DNA of 64,000 nucleotides from Xiphias gladius (Eukaryota; Chordata; Actinopteri; Istiophoriformes; Xiphiidae), in NCBI RefSeq assembly GCF_016859285.1, contig NC_053403.1:3865948-3929947 (forward strand), in the 5' to 3' direction. The position numbers and the translations under genes are program-made. Of the stretch, positions 47,166-58,869 are shown piece by piece; the stretch's first letter is position 1; the number at the start of each line of letters is the position of its first letter. Under the pieces are notes generated by a model. It saw only the letters and a list, made by a program, of their open reading frames with translations, did not search any database and was not told the origin of the DNA.

Positions 47166-47949
47166 CTTTAGAAAATACACTGGGATAGGCAAATTTGGCT
47201 CGACTATTTTTAGCTGTAGTTAGGCAGACATGAGAATGTTTCAGTTTCCATCCAGACATTTCAGAAGAAACAAGAATTCTTCATGTAGATTTATGCTTGG
47301 TTCAGGGCAAGTCAACAAATTAGGAATGCTGACTACAAGACATTAATGAGGAATTAATAACAACATGAAAAAGTAGGGTGAAATTGGCTCAACCCTACAG
47401 GTATGTTAAAGGATGTGAGAGTGGCAGACGCTATGCTGGCACGTGTGCTCACCAAGATTATAATACGGGATTAACGATCATGATCATGTTCCAGAAGTAA
47501 AGTGCAATAAATCTATCAAAGCACCTGTGTGGTAGGTAATAAAAGATGGAAATCTGCTGTTACAGTTTGTACCAACTGGAGCTAACATTACTCAGTACTG
47601 TCCATGATGTTGACTGCCGGCATGATAAACAGTCATAGTCAACACTCAGTGGGGCAGAAACAACATCCAGTTTTCCTTCCGCTCTGCTTTTGAGTTCAAT
47701 CACCCGAAGGTGACGACTGACTTTACACGGAACCAAACCATGGTGTGAATCAGAGCAGCAAGCTAATTAGGTTGGATTAAAACTGAGGAGCAAACGTGGC
47801 TTTGGGTTGAGAAGACTTTTAACACACTGGCACCTTTCTTAACAGTTCTATATACAGATCAGCACTTCAAAATTCAGTGCCCTGCGGCACCAACTCAAAT
47901 CCTGGTAACAGCTGACAAGGGACCTGTTGTGTCCCAGTGTTAAAGTTCA

Positions 47950-48283
47950 TTAGAGCTGAAACAGCTTGTCGAGTACTTGATTGACAGAAAATTAAATCAG
48001 CAACAAATTTGATAACCGATTAGTCATTTGAGTCACTTATCAAGAAAAAATGTCTCTCTCTGGTTCCAGCTTCTCAAATGAGACAATTTCTGCTTTCGTT
48101 CATGTTACTTGATAATAAACTAAATCTCTGTGTTTTAGACTTCGTCAGACGCAACAAGACTTCTGAAGATGTCCCCCTAGGCTCTGCTGGGAAGCCCTGG
48201 TGGACATTTTTCACTTTTTTTCTGACATTTTGTAGACAAAGCGATAGAGAGAGAAAATAATTGTTAGCTGCAGCCCTAAAGTT
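47950..48283. repeat. 'GGGCTGCAAC' element, near full-length copy
   Basis: It starts AGAGCTGAAACAGCTTGTCG and ends TTGTTAGCTGCAGCCCTAAA, so both terminal inverted repeats are present. The inside has GGTTCCAGCTTCTCAAATG and TTCTGACATTTTGTAGACAA. Confidence 0.7.
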
Positions 48284-48595
48284 GACCGTGCAGCGACGAC
48301 ACTGCTTCGACCAGCTGACTGATGGGTGAATGCGCCTCTCTGACCAGAGCCAATCCAAAGTGAATGTTAAATAAAACCAACTTAAAACCTTAAGTGAACA
48401 TGCCTAGTGAAAAGAAAACAGGACTAAAAAAAACAACAAAAAAAAGCGAAATGAGTGTTTGTTTGAGAGCAGATCTATAAAACTCTAATGAAGTCACCTC
48501 AAAAAGATCTTTAGTGGCTTTGATCACTGTACAAATCAAGGAGCTGAAACACCAGCACTGATCCAGATTCACTAAAGGTTTGCACCGGGAAGAGC

Positions 48596-48596
<1 letters not shown>

Positions 48597-48641
<45 letters not shown>
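48597..48641. repeat. (AAT)n microsatellite
   Basis: About 15 AAT units. Confidence 0.95.
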
Positions 48642-48644
<3 letters not shown>

Positions 48645-50110
48645 CTGACCACAATCAGCAGGTGAGGGAGCCTTGCTAATCACCAAAAAGTATAAAATGA
48701 GAAAAGCTGAAGACTACAGAATAAAGCATCTCTTCACCAGTCATGGTCACGTACCTGTACATAATCTGATGATGTTTTTTTTTTTTTTTTTTTTTAAATA
48801 AAAAACACACACACTATATTTGTGGGCGATGCCATGCTAAACGAGACACCAGCAGCTACAAATTCCTCTTGCACGTGTGCAGGTGACACGACATTGCAGG
48901 TTGCATCAAGAGTTTGTCTGCTCGGTCACTGCTGCAATTATTGTTCAAAAAAAAAAAAAAAAAGGCACAGCACTGTAACCATCAAGTCAGGAAAGCAAAG
49001 GAGAGGGTTTTCTGTCCCGGATGTTCAAGACAGATGAGTGAAAGGGAGATTTAATGTGCAATGATGCAGGACTTAATGGATTAGTCCTCCAGTTGAACTT
49101 GTGAGTGCCCAAAATTTGCACTAAGGATGGCTGAGTGCCACAAACAAAATTAGCAAAACATTCCGTGAATTAATTCGATGGAAAAACTCAAAAACCTCAA
49201 TGCACTCAAATTGGGAGATTGCCCTTGTGATGCAGTCTTAGTGAATCTGGATCTGCAGTCATAGATATTCAAGTAACGTAAAAGTTGATGGTTTCTGTAG
49301 TTCTGGAAGCATAAGAGGTACAATAAAAGATTAAGAACCTGAACTGAGACTGAGACTAGATAAATCATTGGAAATGGCAACATACTCGCTTCACAAGATG
49401 CATAGACCTAAATGCATATTACGCAATCAACTTTGACAAACAGAACTGAGGCTTACAGAGCAAATGGCATCTCCAGAGACTGTCAGCCTTGTCCTGACTC
49501 GTCGTGGGTTCGGCTGGCTACATGGAGCTGTTGGCTTTGGTCTACGAAATGACACTGCAACAAGAAGAGGAGGAGCGCAATAATGTAGATCTGACCAGGC
49601 ATTGTTCATTAGAAGTCTTTTCCACTTATAACTTCAATACTTAGTTTGTTTTCCCTGGCGTGGCATCTGTTGTCATCCATTTAAGATATAGATTATGTCG
49701 GGGGGGGTTATATATTTTAAGCTGAGGGTGGCACACAATGACATGAGGGCTGGTACAAGTGAGTGTGTGTTTGTATACAGGATGCGTGTAACAAGAGTCT
49801 GCATGTCTGTAAGTTTAGACCAAGCAGTTCCTCCACGTTTTGTGGTTTGGGGGTGTGTGTATTTCAGTGCTGTACAGTTAGGGGGCATGCATCCAGACAA
49901 AAATACATGCACGTTGGAGAAGTAGGCCTCGCCTCTACTTCTGATCGATGCTCTGGATCTTCCACCTCCAGGTCCTGGGGTCACTTCTGCTGCGTCACAT
50001 CTCTTCTCTTTGCACTTGCCCCCTCCTCCTTCAGAATGTGCATTCATGCGAGATGTAGTAGTGACCCCAATCAAAACTTGGCTTGAAAGCACCTCTTAGC
50101 ATTCCCGCCT

Positions 50111-50141
<31 letters not shown>

Positions 50142-50726
50142 TTAAAAACACCACCCTTGGCATCATGAGTTAGGGTGACAGAATGAACGTTAGAGGGCAG
50201 TGACAACATTTAACTGAAGGCGATTGTTCATTTAAAAGAAGACAGAAGGAAGAAGAGGGAAAAAAAGAAAAAAATGGTATTCCACACCCTCATTGTCAGT
50301 CTTAATGCGTGGTTTCTGTTTTGCTGCTGGCTTCTGATGATTTTTTTCAAATCACAAGTGGCATCCAATTCCATAAAGAAGTTACTTTAACACCAATCAC
50401 TGTGGCGTTCTGTTTCAAGGGCAACTCCAAAACCAAGTTAAATGGGATGAAATGTTAAAAAAATAAATTAAAAAAACCCACTCCTGTTTGTCACTTACAG
50501 AGTCCAAAACAGAGGGAGACGGGGAGGGATGGGACTGAGGGAAAAAAAAGAAATAATTCCAGTCCTGGCCTGGATAGTGGATAAATGACAAGGATCGCTT
50601 TTTCATCAGGTTTTTCGCCCTCATATTCCCCTGTTTTTGCCATCTTCCTGCCCAGTGTCACATCCTTACTGGTTGGAATGGGTTGACCAGAGCAGATTAG
50701 TAAAGAGCTCAGGTATGTTGCCAAGC

Positions 50727-50789
50727 CTAGCCCTGGATAACTGGGCCGCTACCAAAGGTCCCATCCAGCCCAGGTTGGACTATGGCAAG
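50727..50789 (-). CDS. Exon-like segment C downstream of dnajc5ga (hypothetical)
   Basis: Acceptor with a strong pyrimidine tract, GCCTCTCTCCTTCCAG, then an open frame LAIVQPGLDGTFGSGPVIQG and TAG. Its phase 0 matches the donor (AAG|GTGGGC) of segment B. No family is recognised. It may be a terminal coding exon or chance. Confidence 0.25.
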   Translation of the reverse strand, partial: LAIVQPGLDGTFGSGPVIQG

Positions 50790-50972
50790 CTGGAAGGAGA
50801 GAGGCAACTCATTGGAGTCATCAATGGCTAGTTGCCTTGTATTTACTAGTTGGCATGAAATTTTCAATGAGGGTCTTAGTATTGGAAAGCCCAGCTAATA
50901 GTTTAATTTACATGAATACTCCTCCGTAATTTCAGCTCCACGGAGGGGGGCCAAGAGCCTTTCAGTGCCCAC

Positions 50973-51130
50973 CTTGCGGGTGTTGTCCCGTGGGTTGATC
51001 AAGTAGGTTGAGGGGGGAGGATTTAGGCGCGGGCCCGGGCTGGCTGATGGCTTTGGGCTGGTTGATCTCTGGGTCTCTGGATCTATGGCAGCAGTTGAAT
51101 GTGGCTGGGTCATAACAAGGGCTCGAAAGG
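50973..51130 (-). CDS. Exon-like segment B downstream of dnajc5ga (hypothetical)
   Basis: Acceptor TCTCCCTCTTTAG; donor AAG|GTGGGC. The frame, in phase with segment A, reads AFRALVMTQPHSTAAIDPET, then QRSTSPKPSASPGPRLNPPP and STYLINPRDNTRK. Without the donor the frame would continue to a stop at 50895. Codon choice looks coding, the protein would be Pro/Ser-rich and probably disordered. I do not recognise it. Confidence 0.33.
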
Positions 51131-51365
51131 CTAAAGAGGGAGAGAAGTAGAGATCAAAATGAATTACAATTTCAACTCCCTCTGTACAGACATTACAATT
51201 TTTTTCTTTATCATCTACAAATAGGATCAAGGGTGATTTATGAAAGCATTAAAATTTTCATTAGTTTAAAAACCTATCCTCTTCTACTAGCACTATCACA
51301 GAAAATTCTCCTATTCTCAGTTGTTTGACTCTATATACGGACAAATTTTAAAAAACCAACACTAC

Positions 51366-51405
51366 CTGCTTCTGCTAGTTGAGGCTCATCCACACCGTCA
51401 CTTTC
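51366..51405 (-). CDS. Exon-like segment A downstream of dnajc5ga (hypothetical)
   Basis: A 40-nt open segment, ESDGVDEPQLAEA plus one base, between acceptor TTCCGCAG and donor GTAGTG. Joined to segment B it keeps frame. Joined to the donor CTC|GTAAGAG that follows the dnajc5ga TGA, it also keeps that gene's frame. Confidence 0.33.
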
Positions 51406-52290
51406 CTGCGGAAGGAGAGGAAAGCAACCGTGTTATCAATCAACAATACAGAAGAAAAGCATAACAACATGCACATTTACATCTAATCTCCAAATGTCTT
51501 TAGTCCCAAACGGACAAACCATCAAACATGGTATCTGCAGATTCAGAAAGCTAAATTGAAATTTTCTGAAGCAGAAGGCCTGGATTTGAATTAAAGAATA
51601 TTTTAAACAAAATAAAGGCAGCAAAAACCTGCCTACTTTTGATAAACACTGCTAAAATCAGGCAAAAATAGGAAAATAAAGAACAGCTAATTCATTTAAT
51701 TAGAAAAGGGACATGAGGTTGATTTCATAAAGCAAACAAATGAATATGCAGTGCTATGCAAACTTAATTTTCACATTTTCATTTAAATGAATATCAACCT
51801 GACGTAACACTAAATGTTTTGTCCCCGTAGCTTCTTTTGGTTTTCCCTCCTGACAGAAGGAATGCTAAAAATTCCCTGTCCGTCAGACCATGTAAGTATC
51901 AAACACAAGTAGTAAGTACAAAATGATGCCTTATAATATGCCAACAATACGACATAAAAGACGCCACAATAATTAATTCAGCCATGCTCGTTTTCTGACA
52001 GGGCAGTGGCTTACGCGACAGTGACAACAAGCTTATGGACAGTATGAAGAGACATGCAGGTAACAAGACGACTTGAGCGGCATAACGAACGCTGCAGTAG
52101 ATATGCGTGACAGTGTTAATTGGACAGCATGGCCGGCTTGTTATGAATGAGTGAGGAAACAGAACATGAGCGACGTACGGTCAGGCGGGCGGCTTACAAG
52201 CAGCGCCGAGGATGAAGACAGTTTCTCACACAAGACAAAACGGATGAACGACAATGCAACACAGAAATCAGACGACATGGCTCTTACGAG

Positions 52291-52472
52291 TCATTTTGAC
52301 TCTGGTAGGGTCTCTCCAGGGTTTTCTTCCCCTGCTGGATTGGCTGAGGTCAGCGACTGGGGCTCAGGTGGAGGCATGGGCATGGGCAAAGGCAGGGGGA
52401 TGGGCTGAGTCTGGCCTTCTGGGCTTTCTGGACCCAGATTAGATGTGGGCTGGCCTATGATTACTGTGTTAC
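52291..52472 (-). CDS. dnajc5ga: dnajc5ga coding exon 4 (Pro-rich tail, stop)
   Basis: Acceptor CATGCTCCAACCCAACAG. After a split Gly codon it encodes [59 protein letters not shown] and TGA. The [10 protein letters not shown] block corresponds to IVIQPAS near the CSP C-terminus. A good donor (CTC|GTAAGAG) sits three bases after the stop. Confidence 0.85.
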
Positions 52473-55400
52473 CTGTTGGGTTGGAGCATGGAAACAAATC
52501 CTGCAGTGTGAGAGCATGTTAAATCCACTGGTGCGGTAACAGAATGCCATGGGCTGACTTTAGTTTTCCCTTTCCTTTTTTTAGTTTTCCTTTTGAACTC
52601 CATTTTTTTTTAACTCCAGATGCATTTGACATTATTAGACATGACGATAGTCAAGCTACTGTGGTATTACAGGATCTGAAGCGAGGCTATGTACCTTTTG
52701 AAAGAAGAAATAATTATCTTCTTACATATGAAAAGTTGGATTCATAAGCAATAAAATGCATCCTTACTAGCTTATGGTGGCTAATGTTAGCTAATATTAG
52801 CAAACTTGTAGACATGTAGAATATATAGATACTGCTGTGACTCTGACTTTTCTCTACAGATAAACTACATTTCAGCTTTCACCATTATACAAGGATTTTT
52901 AGTGTCTGCTGCTCAGTAAAAAGGTACATCATTTCACTTCATAAAAAGAAGGAGGTAGTAAAACAGCGTCATCCACTGAGTTTTATAGCCTCCAGTGTTG
53001 TTGACATTTATGTTCCTTAGGCCTCCTTGACGGGTCTAAGACGCATACCACATTCGAGCAAAAGTAATGTCCTTATATTGAATTTAGCTTTGTTGCACGT
53101 CGTCCTTCTCTCTCTCTCTTCCCATGTTTCCTGCCCGTCTCTACTATCAAAGGCAAAGGGCCACAGAAGAAAAATGAGTAAAAGGAGCAGTGTGCAGAAT
53201 TTAGGGCGATCTATTGGCAGAAATGGAATACATATCTACAGCTATCTCATATTTACATAGGGAGTGGGTCCTCTTTCACAGAGCCCGCCATGTTGCACCG
53301 CCGTCTTTCTACAGTAGCCCAGACTGGACAAACCAAACTGGCTCTAGAGAGGGCCTTTCCCGTTTGTAATGTTACCACCGTGGGGTCTCCTGCACACTTG
53401 GAAAGAGCAGGGTGAGGGGAGGGGTATTCAGTTGGTTGCAATCTGCAACCTCACCACTAGATGCCACTAAATCCTACACACTGGTCCTTTAAACCATGAT
53501 GAATCTGCAAATAAGAAAAGTTTGGTGACCACATCCATCTACAAGTAAATACAGAAACGACTGATTTAACTTAAGTATAGGCTGAACGATGAATTCCAAC
53601 CACTCAAAATTTAAGATAGGATGGTGGAATACTGAAGATTTTGGGGTATAACAACATAGTCTAACTTCAGATAAAAAGTTATCACCAATGACACTGAGGA
53701 GAAAAAAAAAAACAAAAACATTTTATTTCCCCTACAGTGAGCCTTCAGCTGTAGAAGACAACATCTAAAAGAATGACACTTGGGAAGGTGTTCTGCTCAT
53801 GATGTTGGGGAAAAATAAAAACAAAAACAGGTTAAATTAAATGTTTCTCCACCAAGTATTACAACCACAAAAGAGAAAAACAAACAAACAAACCAAAAAA
53901 CACGACCGGTCTGACCAGCTCCATCGTGACTCATGTGTATGAATCCTGCCATGTGTCTATTATGCTTCTCGTCTTTAACAAGGGCTCAGAGATTAAAATA
54001 CTAACACTGCACACACTTTTGGTAGGTCTCAAACTCCTAATGCGTCCCCAACTTGATTGACTGAATACGCTCTATTAGTGCCAGGCAAAAAGTCGAGTTG
54101 TGAAAGGGCAACATAAAAGTAACCTCAGAGCAGAGTTCTACTGCATCTGTGCTCTGTACCAAGTGTAATTCTCAAGATTTCTTCCTGTCTGAGCTGTAGA
54201 AATCTTTTCATTTCTGTGCATTGTGGCCCATTTCAGCAGTGAGAACTTAAGTAACTGTTGTGATCAGACATTTTCCATAATCTGTTGAATTTGTACCCTT
54301 GTTTTCAAAACAATACTATAAACTGCTTTATCACAGAATAGTTACAATGCAACTGTAGTAACAACCCCCCCCCCACTTTTTACATTCTTTTGTTTGTTGT
54401 AGGCACTGTTTTCTCTTCACACACTAGTTTTATATCTTCTGCTTAATCTTAGTTTTTCCTCAAACAGCGACAAACAATTCATAATCACATGCTGTTTGTT
54501 TGTTTGTTTGTTTATTTGTCAGCAGGATTACACAAAAAGTACTGAACCGATTTGCAGGGGACTGGTTGGAGGGATGTGGCAATTGCCAGGGAAGAACCCA
54601 TTAAATTTTGGGGCAGATCCAGATCATTTACTATAAATCTAAATTTTTTTCTCTGAAGTCTGGTGCACGTTGTTTGACATTGGCCTTGGCGGAGGTCTGC
54701 GCTCTTCTTAGTGCTATTCTAGTTATTTATAATTTACAACAGAATTAAGTATAGTCTATAGTTAATTAAGAAATGTATTATTTTAGTCATGTACAATTCT
54801 ACCTGACTTCAACTGCACCATTGGTAATGTACCGAGGAGAAGGTGCTTTAAATGCATCACAGTTAGAGCTCATACCCTGCCTGTATGAGTTGATGTTAAA
54901 AGTTATTCAGATAAAGAGAGGTGATTAGTTTGTTGCCTCGTGGGACATTTTAAAGTCTCCTAGATGTACAATAACTGAAGAACTGTCAATCACAAGGAAA
55001 AACAGGAAGGTAGGCAGACTTTTTACAACTTTAATAATTTCCTGACGTGTACAAAGAGGACGTTAAACTATGTTGTCCAGAGCAACCTCTCACCTCCATC
55101 CTGCTCTGCTTTGATTTGGGCCTCCAGGTCTTCGGGGTCAACATACTGGTAGCTTTCATCGTCATCAGGTGGTTTGCACTTCCCACAGCAGAAACAGCAG
55201 CAGCAGCAGCAGCAGCAGCATGTGAACAATGTACAGCACAGCACCAGACCCTGCAGGAATGAACACGCATAGAGAACACTCTTTATAACAATTTTCAGCC
55301 ATGTGACAGCAGAGGGGGATCTAATAGAACTGTCTATCTGCAAATTACTGACGTTGGGAAAATTAAAATTATGAACAGTGAGGATTTTATTTAATGTCGT

Positions 55401-57457
55401 AAACTAGATTAGTCAAGTCAAATCTTATTCTTACAGGCCTTAAGGGGCTTAAAAGATTATAAAGGCAGTTTTGTACGGTAAATTTGCCCTGGCATATTTA
55501 GGATTTATGCATGTATGAGAGCCATTATGACCCAGAATAAGAGTGAAGATAAACCTACGAGTCCGATTCTGACACAGGAGCCATCAAAAGTTTGCCATGG
55601 GAATTTTAGCAGAAATAATTTTAGAGGGAAAGAACAGCCCTTATATGTTGAGCAGGTACACAAAAAGACAGTAACACCTTACAGTAAAATACGTACCACG
55701 GTAAACTATGCTTTAACAATGGTTTCTGACACGGTCTCGACAAAAACTATATAAGCTTCCCAAAGGTGGCATTCGTTTCCTACCTGTTGTATTGGAATGC
55801 CTTAGATCGTACCAGTGGTGCTTCTATTGTGTTAATCTCAAAATTGTATAGGAACAAATCAAAGCTGGGCAAATAGACAAATATTTTGTGGACGTTTCCC
55901 TCCCAAAATAAAGTATCTATCTATAACTTTGGTAACATAGTAATAAAACAGTTTTACTTTTTAGATGTACAATATTACATTTGCAACTAATGAAAAGCCC
56001 TCAGCCTCAAGTGACTGTAATAAAACATGAGCAACTAGAAGCTCTCAAAATGGTCAAATGCAACTAGCATAAAACTATGTGCAGCTTCACCACCCCCCAA
56101 AAAAGAAAACTAATCTGTAAGAGCCTTTAAAAATCCACATAGATTGCATGCAAACAAAACCACACACCTTAAACCACCATTTGGACATGAGGAAGTAGTA
56201 TTTGACGCTTTCCTCTCCAAACTGTTCGGACACATAAAGGCCCATGGAGCCATACTCATCATAAATCTTCCTCTTGGTCTCATCATTTAAAATAGAGTTG
56301 GCGTTGTTAATCTCCTTAAACTTTTCCGCTGCCTCCGGGTTGTCTGGGTTCTTGTCCGGGTGGTACTTCAGTGCTAGTTTTCTGACAGAAGCACACAGAA
56401 AAATCAGATGATGCAAAGTGAGGCAGAGGAAAATGCTTAAGTGAAGGACGGAGGAAAGGAAGCAAGTCAGGAAACATGAGGTTGAAAGGCCAAATCTGAT
56501 AGATTTATCTTTAGTCTGTTAATGAACTGCAAATAAGTAATATAAGTACTATTCAGAGAGAGAGCATCTGAGTGGAAAGAGGAAAAAAAATTATGTGAGA
56601 CGTTCCAAGGTTCCGCCACCAGATCAAATTCAGGACGTCAGGTTTACAAAGATATATGGAAAACCATTTAACCAAAAAAGCTGGAACTGAAACAATTAGC
56701 CAACTGAGAGACAATTACTTGGCAACTATTTTCATTATTAATTGTAATTATTTTAGTCATTTTCGGGGGCAAAAAAGTCAAAGATGACCTACTTTCAGCT
56801 TCTTAATTGTGAGGATTTATTATTTTTCTGCGTCTCACGTGATAGCAGACTGTATATTATCAGATTATGGATTGTTGGTTGAACAAATCAAGCAATGTGA
56901 GGAAGTCAGTTTTAATTCTGGAAACTTGTGATGTGCGTTTTTAACCATCTTTACACTATTCAATGAATTTCTTAACTGAAAGTGTATCCACTTTGATAGT
57001 TTATTTGAAAAGGATAATTAAATAAAAGAAAAATAATCATCCCTCTCTCATTAGCATATGCTTTCATGTCAGCTTGGCTCCACTTCCACTGGGAGAAATT
57101 TGATCCTTAGTGATATGACCTGTGGAGGAATGTCTCTGATCAGCGCTTGAGCAATATGGCCACTTATGAGGGTACATGTGCCAACATAATCAGGAACAGG
57201 ATTAATTCCGCAAAGGATTTAGGAAATATCTGCAGTAATAATTACAGAGCGATTACCCTGCCTACTCTGGAGAATCTAATCCTGTCAACTGAGAAGACTT
57301 AAAAAGTTGAGTAATGATTCACATTACTCAATGCTCACCTGTATGCTTTCTTGATGTCCTCAGCTGAAGCTCCTTTCTCCAGCCCTAGCACCTTGTACAC
57401 ACTCTCCCCAGCGGTGGACATCTTCCTTTGAGGACGTGAGGAGTTCGGCTCAGCCAT
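52291..57457 (-). CDS. dnajc5ga: Cysteine-string protein, DNAJC5 gamma type (4 coding exons, 223 aa)
   Basis: Minus-strand exons in transcript order: 57457-57339, 56381-56168, 55250-55094, 52472-52291; phases agree and the frame ends in TGA. The J-domain spans about residues 15-85 with the HPD motif at 47-49 ([20 protein letters not shown]), needed to stimulate Hsc70 ATPase. A linker WWFK leads to the cysteine string: C116-117, C122-130, C132-133, C136, the palmitoylated membrane anchor. A conserved [20 protein letters not shown] block and a Pro-rich tail follow. CSPs guard SNARE folding on secretory vesicles. Position next to trim54 matches human DNAJC5G, so I use the zebrafish-style name dnajc5ga. 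The start ATG at 57457 follows an acceptor near 57470, implying a non-coding first exon; M13 (MSTAGES) is an alternative start. Confidence 0.93.
53181..53490 (-). mobile_element. MITE with AAAGGACCAGTGTG inverted ends
   Basis: Left AAAGGAGCAGTGTGCAGAAT versus reversed right end AAAGGACCAGTGTGTAGGAT. About 310 bp with no coding capacity. Inside lies TCTGTGAAAGAGGACCCACT and CATGGCGGGCTCTG (minus strand), known to me from many teleost genomes. It sits in dnajc5ga intron 3. Confidence 0.65.
54480..54725 (+). repeat. Interspersed repeat (TTGGCGGAGGTCTGCGCTC type)
   Basis: AAAGTACTGAACCGATTTGC, GGGAAGAACCCATTAAATTT, TTGGGGCAGATCCAGATCAT and CCTTGGCGGAGGTCTGCGCT form a well-known teleost repeat, preceded by (TTTG)n. 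It lies in dnajc5ga intron 3. Confidence 0.6.
55094..55250 (-). CDS. dnajc5ga: dnajc5ga coding exon 3 (cysteine string)
   Basis: Acceptor TTCATTCCTGCAG, donor GTGAGA. Encodes [10 protein letters not shown], nine Cys, [33 protein letters not shown]. The string is coded largely by (TGC)8. Confidence 0.96.
55197..55220. repeat. (GCA)8 trinucleotide repeat inside coding sequence
   Basis: Eight perfect GCA units on the plus strand, read as (TGC)8 by dnajc5ga and coding eight of the nine consecutive cysteines. Confidence 0.95.
56168..56381 (-). CDS. dnajc5ga: dnajc5ga coding exon 2 (J-domain)
   Basis: Acceptor GTGCTTCTGTCAG, donor GTGTGT. Residues 41-111, from [10 protein letters not shown] to SKWWFK; 71 codons after one base completing R40. 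Confidence 0.97.
56685..56930. repeat. 'GGGCTGCAAC' element, diverged copy
   Basis: GGAACTGAAACAATTAGCC, TTTCAGCTTCTTAATTGTGA, TTATGGATTGTTGGTTGAAC; blocks in family order in dnajc5ga intron 1. Confidence 0.5.
57339..57457 (-). CDS. dnajc5ga: dnajc5ga coding exon 1
   Basis: ATG at 57457, donor [28 protein letters not shown] then [19 protein letters not shown] and two bases of R40. STAGES(V/L)YKVLGL is the CSP N-terminus. Confidence 0.96.
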
Positions 57458-58039
57458 GGCTCACCTCTGCTAATAAAAAGGAAAAATAAAAATTACCTGA
57501 TCGAATATCATTAAAAGATTATGATGCATATCATTAAATGTTGCTGAGGCCTTAGAATCATATGTTGCAGGATGACAAGATTCAGCAAAGATTAAAACAC
57601 TCTGATACCAAGAGCGTGAGTACAACATCTAACACTGAACAGTTTGTTGTAACTTCCCACCACTGTTGTTTACCAAAGGTGCATCCTTAAGTTGCTTGTG
57701 TCGATTGAGTCATCTAGTACAGAGGATAGGGTTTCAGAAAACACACAGTTCTACAGGGGCAAAAGAAGGATATCAACACATGCTTCAGGCCAGAGTGTTG
57801 TACATAAAAGTGAAAGACAAGAAGACAGCAATCAGCACTCAAACAAAGCATCTAGAAATTGTTTCTGAAGTAACAAACAAAAAGGTAGTCAATAGCAGAA
57901 ACATAAATAAAATACAGAAGACTTTTGAGGAGAGAATTTTGAGGATTTGCTGTTTTCTTTTACTTATGTGAAAGTAAGTTAATCATTTGTGGGTTTGTTT
58001 GTTTTTTTTTTTTTTTAAAAACACTCTTTACTGGGAAAA

Positions 58040-58125
58040 ACAAGCTATTTGGAGACTTGGGCAGTTTTCACTGTTTTCTGACATTTCATAGACCTAATGA
58101 TTAATAGATTAAATCGAGAATTTAA
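58040..58125. repeat. 'GGGCTGCAAC' element fragment
   Basis: GCAGTTTTCACTGTTTTCTG, ACATTTCATAGACCTAATG, ATTAATAGATTAAATCGAG: the right third of the family. Confidence 0.45.
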
Positions 58126-58869
58126 CTGGTTACGAGTATCAAACCGTTACATTACGCAATACAGTAAATTATATTTAAATTTCAGTTCTTTCAAAAATGT
58201 TCAACTAACAAATGTATGGTTTGCTCCCAGGGATGAGCTGCACCAAAAAACAGCCATAACAATAAGAAAACACCTAGCCCTGTTCCTGAATTGCCGCCTA
58301 CATTTCAGAGCACTTCAAATGAATGAAGTGAAATAAAATATCAATTTAGTCTGACTGTTATTCTGGCAAAGACGACACAGGAACATGAACAAGATTACTA
58401 TGTTAATTCCCATACAAACCAATAGCAATGCAGTGGTATTGTCGTCTTAATCAGCCTGTGGTATTGACCGCACAGCATCATGAGCAAGTATTTCAATCAG
58501 CACAAAGCATTCAACCTGGTGTTGCCAGTCCTCACAAGTGAGCTCGGTGAGCACAAGTGCTCCACCAAAAGCGGGAAGGGGGAAGTCTTCTCTGCAACTG
58601 CAATATGAAAATATCTGCTTAATGTTAGAGTAGGCGGACTAACCACATTTTACTAGCGTTTGTTAGGCTACCTTGCAGGTATTGCTAGTGAGTCTGACAT
58701 TGATGCTATAGCTCCTGCTCACACATCCTTGATAAATTGATGCCCTTTTTTCCCCTCTCTCTTTCTTTCTTTGAGCCACAGCAAGGTCCACAGTTCTTTA
58801 ATCTGAGACAGAGCTGTCAGCAGCAGCCTTGACTGCCGTTCGTCTCTGCTTCATCCTGTCCAGTCATCT

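Larger units (their letters stand above)
41483..50726. other. Region upstream of trim54, no firm gene
   Basis: AT-rich, with microsatellites and repeats annotated separately. An ORF at 41621-42133 (+, 170 aa) lies in a GC-rich island (41690-42070) with a segment AAEDRYGGQYRGSDGHVFVN; I do not recognise it, it lacks splice support and may be a transposon piece. An exon-like segment at 49559-49455 (-) is noted under rejected items. Confidence 0.5.

Noticed and set aside
49455..49559. Exon-like segment on the minus strand (acceptor CTTCTTGTTGCAG, donor CTCT|GTAAGC; frame SFRRPKPTAPCSQPNPRRVR)
   Set aside because: Good splice signals, but its phase does not continue segments B or C with their best donors, and no family is recognised. 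Kept only as a note.
49673..50092. 139-codon minus-strand ORF
   Set aside because: Low similarity to anything known, no flanking splice logic, atypical composition; probably chance.
50491..50724. 77-codon minus-strand ORF (KDVTLGRKMAKTGEYEGEKP)
   Set aside because: It looks mildly coding, but the strong CCA|GTAAGG donor falls inside it and no in-frame acceptor was found.
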